From: Oligoflexia bacterium
GTDB lineage: Bacteria > Bdellovibrionota > UBA1018
Length of the DNA: 64,000 nt
Direction of reading: 5' to 3'
NCBI GenBank assembly: GCA_014378465.1
Contig: JACMNQ010000009.1
Location: 21,508 to 85,507 of the forward strand
Each line of letters starts with the position of its first letter. The first letter of the stretch is position 1. The translations under genes were made by a program, and so were the position numbers. The notes beneath the pieces were generated by a model that made no database searches, was not told where the DNA came from, and worked only from the letters and a program-made list of their open reading frames with translations. This document shows positions 27,442-35,382 of the stretch, piece by piece.

Positions 27442-28581
27442 ATGTCAAAAAGAGATTACTACGAAGTCCTCGGTCTGAGTCGTGGAGTTCCTCCCGAGGA
27501 AATCAAGAAAGCCTATCGCAAGCTGGCGGTTCAACATCATCCCGACAAAAATCCGGGCGACAAGAAGGCCGAAGACAAATTCAAGGAACTCTCCGAAGCC
27601 TACGAAGTGCTTTCGGATCCGCAGAAGAAGCAGATGTATGACCAGTTTGGCCACGCTGCCAACGCGGGTTCTGCCGGCGGCGGAGGTGGCTTTGAAGGTT
27701 TCGGAGGTGCCGGTGGCGCGAACATCAACGACATCTTCGGAGATATCTTTGGCGACATCTTTGGCGGTGGCCAAGGTGGCAGTCGTGCTCGTGGCGGACG
27801 CCGCGGCGGCAGGCCCGGTGCCGATCTCAGGACCACGGTCGATATCACTTTCGAAGAGGCAGCCTTTGGGGCCGAAAAAGTCATTTCTGTTCCCAAAACC
27901 GTCCGTTGCGACACTTGCGAAGGCTCCGGCGCCAAACCCGGCACTCAGCCAGAAACCTGCACAGGCTGCGCGGGCCGGGGTGAAGTCAGCTTTCAGCAGG
28001 GCTTCTTCGCCATCACTCGTCCCTGTCCTCAGTGCCAAGGTTCGGGCCAGAGGATCGCCAATCCGTGCTCCGGCTGCTCCGGCACCGGCCATGTGAAAAA
28101 ACGCTCCCAGATTGCAGTCAAGATCCCCGGGGGCGTCGATACGGGCCAGCGCCTGAAACTCACCAACGAAGGCGAGGCCGGCGAACGCGGAGGCCCTCCG
28201 GGTGACCTGTACGTGGTCATCAACATTCTCCCCCATGACTTCTTCACCCGTGAGGAGTTCGACGTCATCTGCGACGTTCCGGTCACTTTCGTTCAAGCTG
28301 CCCTGGGCGCCGAAATCGAAGTCCCGACCCTCGAAGGCAAGGTGAAAGTGAAGGTTCCTGCCGGGACGCAGTCTCACAAGATCCTGCGTCTGAAGCATAA
28401 AGGTCTCAATCGCCTGGGCTCCCACGGACGTGGCGACCAGCTAGTCCGCGTTATCATTGAGACTCCTTCGAAACTGACGGCTGAACAGAAGGAACTGCTG
28501 AAGAAGTTTGATGAAATGGGAGCTGAAGCTCACCCCATTCACCACCAGTTCTTTGAGCGGGTCCGCAACTTTTTTGAATGA
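27442..28581 (+). CDS. dnaJ: Co-chaperone DnaJ
   Basis: The 379-residue protein has the J domain (about residues 3-70) with H-P-D-K, a Gly/Phe-rich linker, and the zinc domain with four C-x-x-C-x-G-x-G-type repeats (C-D-T-C, C-T-G-C, C-P-Q-C, C-S-G-C). The C-terminal substrate-binding domains follow. It stimulates DnaK ATPase activity and hands over substrates. AAGGATCCT precedes the ATG. Confidence 0.98.
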   Translation: MSKRDYYEVLGLSRGVPPEEIKKAYRKLAVQHHPDKNPGDKKAEDKFKELSEAYEVLSDPQKKQMYDQFGHAANAGSAGGGGGFEGFGGAGGANINDIFGDIFGDIFGGGQGGSRARGGRRGGRPGADLRTTVDITFEEAAFGAEKVISVPKTVRCDTCEGSGAKPGTQPETCTGCAGRGEVSFQQGFFAITRPCPQCQGSGQRIANPCSGCSGTGHVKKRSQIAVKIPGGVDTGQRLKLTNEGEAGERGGPPGDLYVVINILPHDFFTREEFDVICDVPVTFVQAALGAEIEVPTLEGKVKVKVPAGTQSHKILRLKHKGLNRLGSHGRGDQLVRVIIETPSKLTAEQKELLKKFDEMGAEAHPIHHQFFERVRNFFE

Positions 28582-28612
28582 AAAGGTCTCATTTGGAGTT
28601 AAGGTCAGCCGG

Positions 28613-30745
28613 ATGCCAAAACTCACTCCAGGACATGCCCAAAAGCTGACCCAAAAGCATTCGGTGAAGCTTGCTGTGTCTGCAGCGCTCCTTGCACTCC
28701 TTGGAGCAGGTGCAGGCTTGAGTTCATGCTCGAGCGCTCCCGTTTCCCCTTCAGCCAAAACTGGCAGGGACGGAGCTCGCGGAAACAAGGCACGTCCCGG
28801 CGACACTGCGGCCAAGTCCCGCAAGGACAGCACGGCTGATGCTGCCGGAGCACTGGGAGATCGTCCGGTCGGACTCAAGGGCCAGGAGGCCGTCGACTTC
28901 AAGGAAATCCAGACGCTTTACTCGGCAGGCGGTTATGATGCCGCACTTCTGAAGCTCACGGAGTTCGAAAAGAAATATCCCAACAGCACCCACATCGCTT
29001 ACGCCAGAAACCTTCACGGTCTGAGTTACCTGCTGTCGAAGAAACCTCTTCAGGCGATCACTCAGTTCAAAAAAGCTCTCGAAGTGAGCCCCAGTGAAAA
29101 TTTCAGGCCTTATGTCGCTTACAATCTTGCAGCCGCACAGGCGGACGCCAATCAGCTCGAAGACTCACAAAAGACTCTGACTGAAATTTCTCCGGACGCC
29201 CTGAACAACGAAATTCGCGTGAAGTACCATTCCTTGCGCGCTCGCAATTACCTGAAGCAGGGATCTTTCGTGGATTCCGCGCGTGAGTCGCTGACTCTTG
29301 GCAGATTTCTCAGCGAAGCCCAGCAGCGTTCCCCTTTCGTGGATCCGCTCGAGCAGTCGCTTTCCAATATTTCAGATCTCGCCATTCTTGAAAGTCTTTA
29401 TGGCGGCTTCGAAGACGTATCGCTCGCCGACCGCGTGCTTTTTCGCCTGGGGATGCTTGAAATGGACCTGGGTCGCAAGGAAGCGGGAGAAGCGCACCTT
29501 CGCAATCTGATGACTCGCTACCCGAAGTCCGTGCATTACTCCGCCGCCTCTGAAAAAGTCAGACCGTTCCAGGCCCAGGCCGCCCAGGCGCCGGTCAATT
29601 CAAAAGTCGTCGGCGTTCTGCTCCCGATGCAGGGCAAGTTCGCCACGTTCGGAAATCAAGCCCTTCAGGCCATCACTCTCGCCTTCAGGATCTTCGAAGA
29701 GAAGACGGGCAACCACTTCACTCTCGTCGTGCAGGACAGTGGTGATGACGCCGAGACTGCCCTCAAGGCGCTTAACAAACTCTACTATGAAAACAAAGCC
29801 ATTGGCGTCGTCGGTCCCCTTCTCAGCAAAGGCATTGACCAGGTCACGCAGAAAGCTCAGGCTCTCGGCCTCCCTTTGATCACGCTCGCACAGAACCCCG
29901 GCATCGCCGGCGATTACATCTTTCCATCCGGCCTGATCCCCCGCCTTCAGGCACAGGAAATCGCCCGTTACGCGATCCAGACTCTGGGTCTGAAGAAATT
30001 CGCCATCCTTCATCCCAAGGATAAATTCGGTGAAATGTACACGCAGGCTTTCTGGGACGCAGTCGAATCCATGGGTGGCCAAATCGTTGGCGAAGAAACT
30101 TACGCGGCGGGCGAGACTGACTTCCGTCATCAGATCGACAAGCTTTCAGGCCTCTACTATGCGAACGAAACCCGTGTGCGCGAACTTCAGGAGATGGCCA
30201 AGGAACGTGAAGCGCTCGGAATCAAGAAGCGCACTCGCAAGACGGAAAAGTACTTCTCGCTTCCTCCGATCGTGGATTACGAAGCCGTTTTCGTCCCGGA
30301 TGAACCCAAAGTCGTCGGCCAGATTCTCCCGACCTTCGCTTACCGCGACGTCGATCACATCAAGTTTCTTGGGATCTCGACCTGGAACTCTCCTGATCTC
30401 GTCGCGCGGCTTCAGAACTTCGCCGAAGGCGCCGTGTTCACTGACGCTTTCTTTGCCCAGAGTGAAGCTCCTGCCATCAAGAATTTCGTCAGCCGTTACC
30501 AGACCGCTTACGGCCAGGAACCCGGACCGATTGATGCCCTGGCTTATGATGCCGCAAGCATACTTGAGAAGACTCTTGCTTCAGAGAGCCCGAAATCTCG
30601 CTCAGACCTGAAGGACGAACTTCGCAAGGTGAAGAATTTCGACGGCATCACCGGCAAGATTTCGTTCCAGAACGGAGACTTCAACCGCGTGCTCAACGTT
30701 CTGACGGTCCAGAAGGGCCAGATCATCGAAGCCGAAAAGAAGTGA
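28613..30745 (+). CDS. LpoA-like lipoprotein with TPR and periplasmic-binding fold
   Basis: The real start is the ATG at 28613. An upstream in-frame ATG lies inside dnaJ. The 710-residue product has a lipoprotein signal with L-S-S-C (Cys39). After a short linker, a helical region of tetratricopeptide type (about residues 95-315) is followed by a type I periplasmic-binding domain (about 325-700), beginning V-V-G-V-L-L-P-M-Q-G and including the V-G-P-L-L-S segment. This arrangement is that of LpoA, the outer-membrane activator of penicillin-binding protein 1A, or of related branched-chain amino-acid-binding proteins. LpoA is the better fit because of the lipid anchor and TPR part. Confidence 0.82.
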   Translation: MPKLTPGHAQKLTQKHSVKLAVSAALLALLGAGAGLSSCSSAPVSPSAKTGRDGARGNKARPGDTAAKSRKDSTADAAGALGDRPVGLKGQEAVDFKEIQTLYSAGGYDAALLKLTEFEKKYPNSTHIAYARNLHGLSYLLSKKPLQAITQFKKALEVSPSENFRPYVAYNLAAAQADANQLEDSQKTLTEISPDALNNEIRVKYHSLRARNYLKQGSFVDSARESLTLGRFLSEAQQRSPFVDPLEQSLSNISDLAILESLYGGFEDVSLADRVLFRLGMLEMDLGRKEAGEAHLRNLMTRYPKSVHYSAASEKVRPFQAQAAQAPVNSKVVGVLLPMQGKFATFGNQALQAITLAFRIFEEKTGNHFTLVVQDSGDDAETALKALNKLYYENKAIGVVGPLLSKGIDQVTQKAQALGLPLITLAQNPGIAGDYIFPSGLIPRLQAQEIARYAIQTLGLKKFAILHPKDKFGEMYTQAFWDAVESMGGQIVGEETYAAGETDFRHQIDKLSGLYYANETRVRELQEMAKEREALGIKKRTRKTEKYFSLPPIVDYEAVFVPDEPKVVGQILPTFAYRDVDHIKFLGISTWNSPDLVARLQNFAEGAVFTDAFFAQSEAPAIKNFVSRYQTAYGQEPGPIDALAYDAASILEKTLASESPKSRSDLKDELRKVKNFDGITGKISFQNGDFNRVLNVLTVQKGQIIEAEKK

Positions 30746-30748
30746 TGA

Positions 30749-31135
30749 TCATTTGACCTGACAAGGCACGTTCGAAAGGATGGTCTTGAAAGGCGCCTTG
30801 GAGCCCTGCTCTCTGGCAGAAATTTTGAGGGTTTCCTTCAATCCTTTGGGGGTGGTTGTGCCTCTCAGTTCGATCTGGTAATCGAACAGGCTCTCAAGAG
30901 AAGCTTCAATGGAGTAACAGCCCGGGCAGCGGGCGGTGGCAAAACGGGTGACTTTGAGTTCAAGGTCATCTTTCACGCCAGGATCCCCCTGAGCCGCCTC
31001 ATGATTGCGCGTATTGAAAGAGAAGGTGGCTCCACGGCTTCTACAGGTGATGTCTGGGTTGATGTCGCGGGCAAAAGCTGAGCTCGAAGTGAGACTCAGG
31101 GCCAGAATCAGGCTGGATAAGATTTTTGACTTCAT
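30749..31135 (-). CDS. Small exported protein with paired cysteines
   Basis: The ATG at 31135 has AAAGG ten bases upstream. The earlier ATG at 31153 has none. The 128-residue product has a signal peptide ending in A-F-A and a mature part that looks mostly beta, with four cysteines including C-P-G-C. I do not recognise the family. It converges on the LpoA-like gene with three bases between them and has its own promoter at 31177-31205. Confidence 0.75.
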   Translation of the reverse strand: MKSKILSSLILALSLTSSSAFARDINPDITCRSRGATFSFNTRNHEAAQGDPGVKDDLELKVTRFATARCPGCYSIEASLESLFDYQIELRGTTTPKGLKETLKISAREQGSKAPFKTILSNVPCQVK

Positions 31136-31176
31136 GATAACGGAACCTTTCATTGAATTAACTTAAGACTCGGTGC

Positions 31177-31205
31177 GCTATAGTCTCTCTCGGCTGACAT
31201 TTCAA
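31177..31205 (-). promoter_or_regulatory. Sigma-70 type promoter
   Basis: On the minus strand TTGAAA (complement of 31200-31205) and TATAGC (complement of 31177-31182) are 17 bases apart. This is a plausible promoter for the small exported protein, about 40 bases upstream of its start. Confidence 0.5.
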
Positions 31206-31435
31206 CCCTCATCCATCCTAGAAGACAACTCCTTGAAATCTTGGGCTAGTTTGACTTGCCAGGGGCTTTGACTGTTTCATTTTCATACCTGAGGCTAAAA
31301 CTGATCTTTCAAGTGATTTCTCGGCAAAGCCTGCCCATTGGCAGCGCTTCAAAGAGTCCTCATACTCAAAGATAGCCCGAGGACCAGATTCAAGGTTCTG
31401 CGCACTGGAAAAGGATTTTCCCGTGATGGCTGGTC
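31206..31435. other. Region upstream of fliD
   Basis: This stretch should carry the promoter of the fliD-fliS operon. I see TTGACT near 31270 without a matching -10. A TAAA near 31290 does not continue into a sigma-28 pattern. An open frame from 31338 runs into fliD but has no ribosome site at its start. Confidence 0.35.
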
Positions 31436-31445
31436 AGGAGGACTT

Positions 31446-32858
31446 TTGGGTTTGAGATTTGACCCCGTCGGCGGCGGTCAATTTAAAGAAGCGGTCAAAC
31501 AGATGATTGAGGCCGAACGCGCGCCCATCAAGAATCTGGAAAAGGCCAAAGCCCGTGAAGAAGCGAAAATGAAGCTCTTTCAGGAGTTCAAATCCAAGTT
31601 CACGGGTTTCGAAAAGACCCTCGCCGAATTTTCCAACATCAAGAAGTTCCGGGAACTCAAAGTCGATCTCGGCGAAGGCGACAAACAGGTCAGTGTCACT
31701 TTCGACAAGGAGACCGCCCAGCCAGGCTCCTACACCATCGAAGTCGACCAACTCGCCTCACGTTCTTCCATCATTTCCAACGGCTTCTCCAGTCCGGATG
31801 AAGCCAATCTCGGCCTCGGTTACGTCGTGCTCAACACTGCCAAAGACGGCTCAGATGAGGTCTTCGTGGATGAGAAGGACTCGAGCCTCAAGGGCATCGC
31901 CAACCTCATCAACAACCGGAAAGACTGTCCCGTGCATGCATCCGTCATTCAGGATCAGACGGATCCTGAGAGACCCTGGAAGTTGATCGTTTCCGCGAAA
32001 AACGACGGTCAGAGCAATGCGATCGAGTTTCCTGACTTCTATTTCATGGACGGTAAAGAGGACTTCAGCATCGGTGAAGAGCACGAAGCCGGCAATGCTC
32101 TCATGAAAGTCGACGGTTTTGAGATCGAAGCAGGTGGCAATCGCATCAAGGAATTTCTCGAAGGCGTGAGCATGGATCTCAAACAGGCCAAGCCGGATGC
32201 CCCTTTCACGATGACGATCACCGAGGATTATCAGAAGATTTCTGGCAAGGTCAAAGGCCTGGTGGATCAAGTCAACGGCGTGCTCGACTTCATCAACAAG
32301 CAGAATCAGGTGGATGAAAAGTCCGACACCAAGGCCACTTTCGCAGGCGATTCGAGCCTGCAGTCGGTGGAATACCGGATTCGAAACGTGATGCACGAAG
32401 GATTTCCCGTCTTCGACAACAAGGAAGATCCAGGCACCCCTCGCCTCATCTTTCTGAATCAGATGGGCATCGAATTCGAAAAGAACGGCCAGCTTTCTTT
32501 CAAGGAAGAAAAATTCACGAAGGCGCTCGGCGCGGATTTCAACGGCACCGCCGAAGGCATCACCGGAGAATACGGAATCGCCAATCAGCTCAAGGAAATC
32601 ATCACGGGCTACACTCGCAGTGGCAACGGACTCGTCAACGTTCGCGAGACCGCGATCCGCAGCCGCATCAAGCAGATCGATTCGGACATCGCCACCAAAG
32701 AACGACGGGTTGAGCAGCGCACACAGGCGCTCACCGATCAATTTTCAAGACTTCAGTCTTCTCTGAGCAACATGCAGAAGCAAGGACAGTACCTCAGCGC
32801 CACGATGGGTGGCGGAGGCGGCGGTGGAAACATGGTCCAGCAGTTGTTGGGCGGATGA
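31446..32858 (+). CDS. fliD: Flagellar filament cap protein FliD
   Basis: The frame is open from 31338. The strong AGGAGG at 31436-31441 instead points to a TTG start at 31446 (470 residues, M-G-L-R-F-D) or 31452. FliD features are the N-terminal region (I-E-A-E-R and following coiled coil), the central domains and the C-terminal coiled coil ending in S-x-x-Q-x-x-G-Q-Y-L. FliD caps the growing filament and guides flagellin folding. A Gly-rich tail of eight glycines with one break lies near the end. It is the first gene of the filament operon. Confidence 0.93.
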   Translation: MGLRFDPVGGGQFKEAVKQMIEAERAPIKNLEKAKAREEAKMKLFQEFKSKFTGFEKTLAEFSNIKKFRELKVDLGEGDKQVSVTFDKETAQPGSYTIEVDQLASRSSIISNGFSSPDEANLGLGYVVLNTAKDGSDEVFVDEKDSSLKGIANLINNRKDCPVHASVIQDQTDPERPWKLIVSAKNDGQSNAIEFPDFYFMDGKEDFSIGEEHEAGNALMKVDGFEIEAGGNRIKEFLEGVSMDLKQAKPDAPFTMTITEDYQKISGKVKGLVDQVNGVLDFINKQNQVDEKSDTKATFAGDSSLQSVEYRIRNVMHEGFPVFDNKEDPGTPRLIFLNQMGIEFEKNGQLSFKEEKFTKALGADFNGTAEGITGEYGIANQLKEIITGYTRSGNGLVNVRETAIRSRIKQIDSDIATKERRVEQRTQALTDQFSRLQSSLSNMQKQGQYLSATMGGGGGGGNMVQQLLGG

Positions 32859-32882
32859 ATGGGTGAGTGAGCAAGTTTTACG

Positions 32883-32951
32883 ATGACTGAAAAAGACGAA
32901 GAGAAGTTGAACATCACGAGATCAGCAATCAAACGGGGAATCAAAAGATGA
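32883..32951 (+). CDS. Possible 22-residue leader peptide overlapping fliS
   Basis: An ATG at 32883 opens 22 charged codons that end in a TGA overlapping the fliS ATG as ATGA. The overlap would couple fliS translation to this frame. Its own ribosome site is weak, and chance is a real alternative. Confidence 0.22.
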   Translation: MTEKDEEKLNITRSAIKRGIKR

Positions 32952-33337
32952 ATTACGGTGCAAACAGTTACAAACAGATGTCAGTCAAGACCGCCAATCG
33001 CGGACAGATCCTGATCATGCTTTATGAGGCCGCAATTCAAAATGTCAAAAAAGCGTCGGCAGCGGTTGACAAGAATGATCGCTCTGCCAAAGGCATCCAC
33101 ATCGGAAAAGTCCACGATATCGTCAATGAATTGGTGAACACTCTCGATTTTGAAATCGGCGGCGCCATTGCCACGGATCTCGAACGGCTGTACAATTTCA
33201 TGGCGGAGCAGTTGATCAAGGCCAATATGGATAACTCAAAAGCTCCTCTGCTGACGGTGCAGAAACTCCTCGAAACACTTCTCCAGGGATGGCGAGTGGC
33301 GGTCGCGGATGCTCAGAAGCAGAACGTTCTCAAATAG
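32948..33337 (+). CDS. fliS: Flagellin export chaperone FliS
   Basis: The 129-residue helical protein opens with the FliS signature: Y-x-x-N-x-Y, then L-I-M-L-Y-E-A-A-I, with I-x-H-I-G-K-type and L-x-x-x-L-D-F-E-x-G-G segments. It binds the C-terminal end of flagellin in the cytosol and prevents early polymerisation. GGGGA precedes the start by about 8 bases. Confidence 0.96.
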   Translation: MNYGANSYKQMSVKTANRGQILIMLYEAAIQNVKKASAAVDKNDRSAKGIHIGKVHDIVNELVNTLDFEIGGAIATDLERLYNFMAEQLIKANMDNSKAPLLTVQKLLETLLQGWRVAVADAQKQNVLK

Positions 33338-33357
33338 GCAGTACGGGTACAAGAATC

Positions 33358-33804
33358 ATGAAGACTCACGAATCCCCGATCTTGAAATTGATGCAGAGCC
33401 TGAACCGCTGTCTTGAGAAGATGCTTGTGCTTTCGGAAGAGTTTCTGAAGGAAGCCGATGCGAGGAAAGCTCTCCCCGACCTGACCCGGTTTGAAGCGGA
33501 ACGCGAAACCATCCTTCGAGGAATTTCGCTCTTTGATCGCAAGATCACGGAAGCGGCAACCACTTTGCCCAAGGACGCCAGAACCTCGCAGCTCATCAGC
33601 ACGATCACCACCCTGCTCGACGCAAAAATGCTGCTCGTTGAAAAGATCGTGAGGGTAGACGCCGCGATTTCCCAGAAGATTGAAGAAGCTCAGGCTGAAA
33701 TCACGAAGAAGATTCAGAACAGCCGAAAGAGCAAGGAAGTGCTCGGTAAGTTCAAAAGCACCTGGGTCAACGAGAATGGCGAAGAAGTGGATACTACCCT
33801 ATGA
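33358..33804 (+). CDS. FlgN-like flagellar chaperone (tentative)
   Basis: The ATG at 33358 gives 148 residues. An earlier in-frame start lies inside fliS. The product is a single long helical hairpin with no membrane segment, basic at the C-terminus. Size, fold and place right after fliS fit a FlgN/FliT-type chaperone for hook-associated proteins, but I see no diagnostic motif. Its TGA overlaps the next ATG (ATGA), so the two are translationally coupled. Confidence 0.6.
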   Translation: MKTHESPILKLMQSLNRCLEKMLVLSEEFLKEADARKALPDLTRFEAERETILRGISLFDRKITEAATTLPKDARTSQLISTITTLLDAKMLLVEKIVRVDAAISQKIEEAQAEITKKIQNSRKSKEVLGKFKSTWVNENGEEVDTTL

Positions 33805-35030
33805 AAATCGAAACTATTTTGGGTTCCAAGCTCAACGCTGAAGGCTATGACCTGGTGGACCTCGTTCCGATTCCCGCTCACGGGGATCGCATGGTCCGCA
33901 TCCGCACGCTCCAGGAAGCGCTCGAGGATTTTGAAAACTTTCAGGCCAATTCCGATGGTCAGACGACGAGCTACCTGATCCAGGTCCGCCCCACTCCTGC
34001 TCAACCGGCCGCCCAGCCCAGGCAGTCCGAAGCCCAGTACCCCGCTTTTGATCCCACCTGCGAGGATGGGCCTCAGTGCTTTGTTCCACAAAACCAGGAA
34101 TTGGCTCCGATCACCGAAGATCGCCTGCACGACAGCATTTATCTCACTGATGGAAAGCTCAACGTCGCTTACCTTCAGCAAAACGCCGATCTGCTTTATT
34201 CCGCTGGCGACTACGCTCTGGCAAAGAATATCTTTCAGACCGTTCTGAGCACGGGCGAAAAGTCCGGCCACGCTCTTTTCTGGATCGGCAGGTGTCATGA
34301 AGCCGAAGGCAATCCAAAGGACGCTCAGGCCTGTTTCGAGGAGTCTCTGACGTATCAGCCCGCGATCCACGCTTACCAGCATCTGGCTGCCCTTCTGATT
34401 CGCGCAAAAAAGGATCACGAAGCTGCAGAAGTCATGCAGCGGGCGTTGAACCTCAAGGACACGGCTCGCGAAATTCAGTTTGAGCTTCACATGGCTGCCG
34501 GCAATTGCTGGATGCGTGCGGAAAAGGCAGACAAGGCTGAAAAGCATTACCGCCGCGCACTCAGCATCGATCCCTCCGCTGATTCGATCCAGGCCAATCT
34601 GGGGGCGCTCTACCTGCAGATGGGACAGACCTCTGAAGCCAAACGATTCTTTCAAGATGCGGTCGCTTCCAACGCGAGAAACGAAAAGGCCCTCTGCGGG
34701 ATCGCCTCCTGCTTCCTCGCTGAAGGAGACAAGCGCCAGGCCCACGACTACTTCGCGAAGTCGCTGGACATCAGTCTCAACAATCCGACCGCGGTCTTTC
34801 ACCTCGTGAAATGCGCCTATGAGATCAAGAGTTATGCCAGTGCCGCGCGAATTCTCGAAGAATATGTTCAGATCGCTCCCGTGAGTGGAAATCTGCTTTA
34901 CAGCCTGGCCGGCCTTCAGTTTCACCTGGGGCGAACCGGCGATGCACGCGAGACCGCAAACCGGATCCTCACGATGCAGAAGGAACATGCCGGAGCCAAA
35001 GAGCTCATTCAGATGATCGAGACGAATTGA
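33801..35030 (+). CDS. TPR protein in flagellar operon
   Basis: The 409-residue protein has an N-terminal region of about 130 residues without clear motifs, including a Pro/Gln-rich linker. About seven tetratricopeptide units follow (residues 140-400), with repeated patterns such as A-L-F-W-I-G-R-C and A-E-K-H-Y-R-R-A-L-S-I-D-P. There is no signal peptide, so it is cytosolic. TPR proteins act as docking platforms. Its place between fliS-type genes and a glycosyltransferase suggests a part in flagellin handling or modification. That role is inferred. Confidence 0.78.
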   Translation: MKIETILGSKLNAEGYDLVDLVPIPAHGDRMVRIRTLQEALEDFENFQANSDGQTTSYLIQVRPTPAQPAAQPRQSEAQYPAFDPTCEDGPQCFVPQNQELAPITEDRLHDSIYLTDGKLNVAYLQQNADLLYSAGDYALAKNIFQTVLSTGEKSGHALFWIGRCHEAEGNPKDAQACFEESLTYQPAIHAYQHLAALLIRAKKDHEAAEVMQRALNLKDTAREIQFELHMAAGNCWMRAEKADKAEKHYRRALSIDPSADSIQANLGALYLQMGQTSEAKRFFQDAVASNARNEKALCGIASCFLAEGDKRQAHDYFAKSLDISLNNPTAVFHLVKCAYEIKSYASAARILEEYVQIAPVSGNLLYSLAGLQFHLGRTGDARETANRILTMQKEHAGAKELIQMIETN

Positions 35031-35136
35031 TTCAGACCAGACAGTGAACCGGAGCAGGAAGTTCCGGTGAAGAAGCAGTCAGCCCCAGCGGAAAATGCAG
35101 TGGCAGCAAGACCTATCAGGAAGACAGGGAGACATC

Positions 35137-35382
35137 ATGGCAGTTGACGGACAATTACTCAGAGGCGAAGTTTCAGAAAATCCTCAGGGCGAAGAAAAAA
35201 ATATTGAGCAATTGCTCAGCGGCTTTCTCCACGCTCTGGTCATGGAGCTCAATGACTTCAGCGATCTGGGGGAAAAATCGGTTCAGGCCGCGACGCAGCC
35301 TGCTTCGAGGTCAGCCAGCCCCCTCGCATTCCCTGTTGCACCTGTGGCGCTGGCCCTCAAGGGTCCGGAGCTGACCCGATGA
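35137..35382 (+). CDS. Small protein in flagellar operon, unknown
   Basis: The ATG at 35137 has GGGAG seven bases upstream and gives 81 residues. An upstream in-frame start has no site. The N-terminal half is a short acidic helix and the C-terminal half is Ala/Ser/Pro-rich. It ends in an ATGA overlap with the glycosyltransferase gene, so it may work with that protein. Confidence 0.6.
   Translation: MAVDGQLLRGEVSENPQGEEKNIEQLLSGFLHALVMELNDFSDLGEKSVQAATQPASRSASPLAFPVAPVALALKGPELTR

Noticed and set aside
27445..28425. Minus-strand frame opposite dnaJ
   Set aside because: Shadow frame. Gly/Cys-rich repeats of DnaJ cause the open complement.
31270..31320. Sigma-28 promoter before fliD
   Set aside because: A TAAA is present, but no GCCGATAA-like element lies at the right distance.
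31851..32741. Minus-strand frame opposite fliD
   Set aside because: Shadow frame with no ribosome site, and FliD is well supported.
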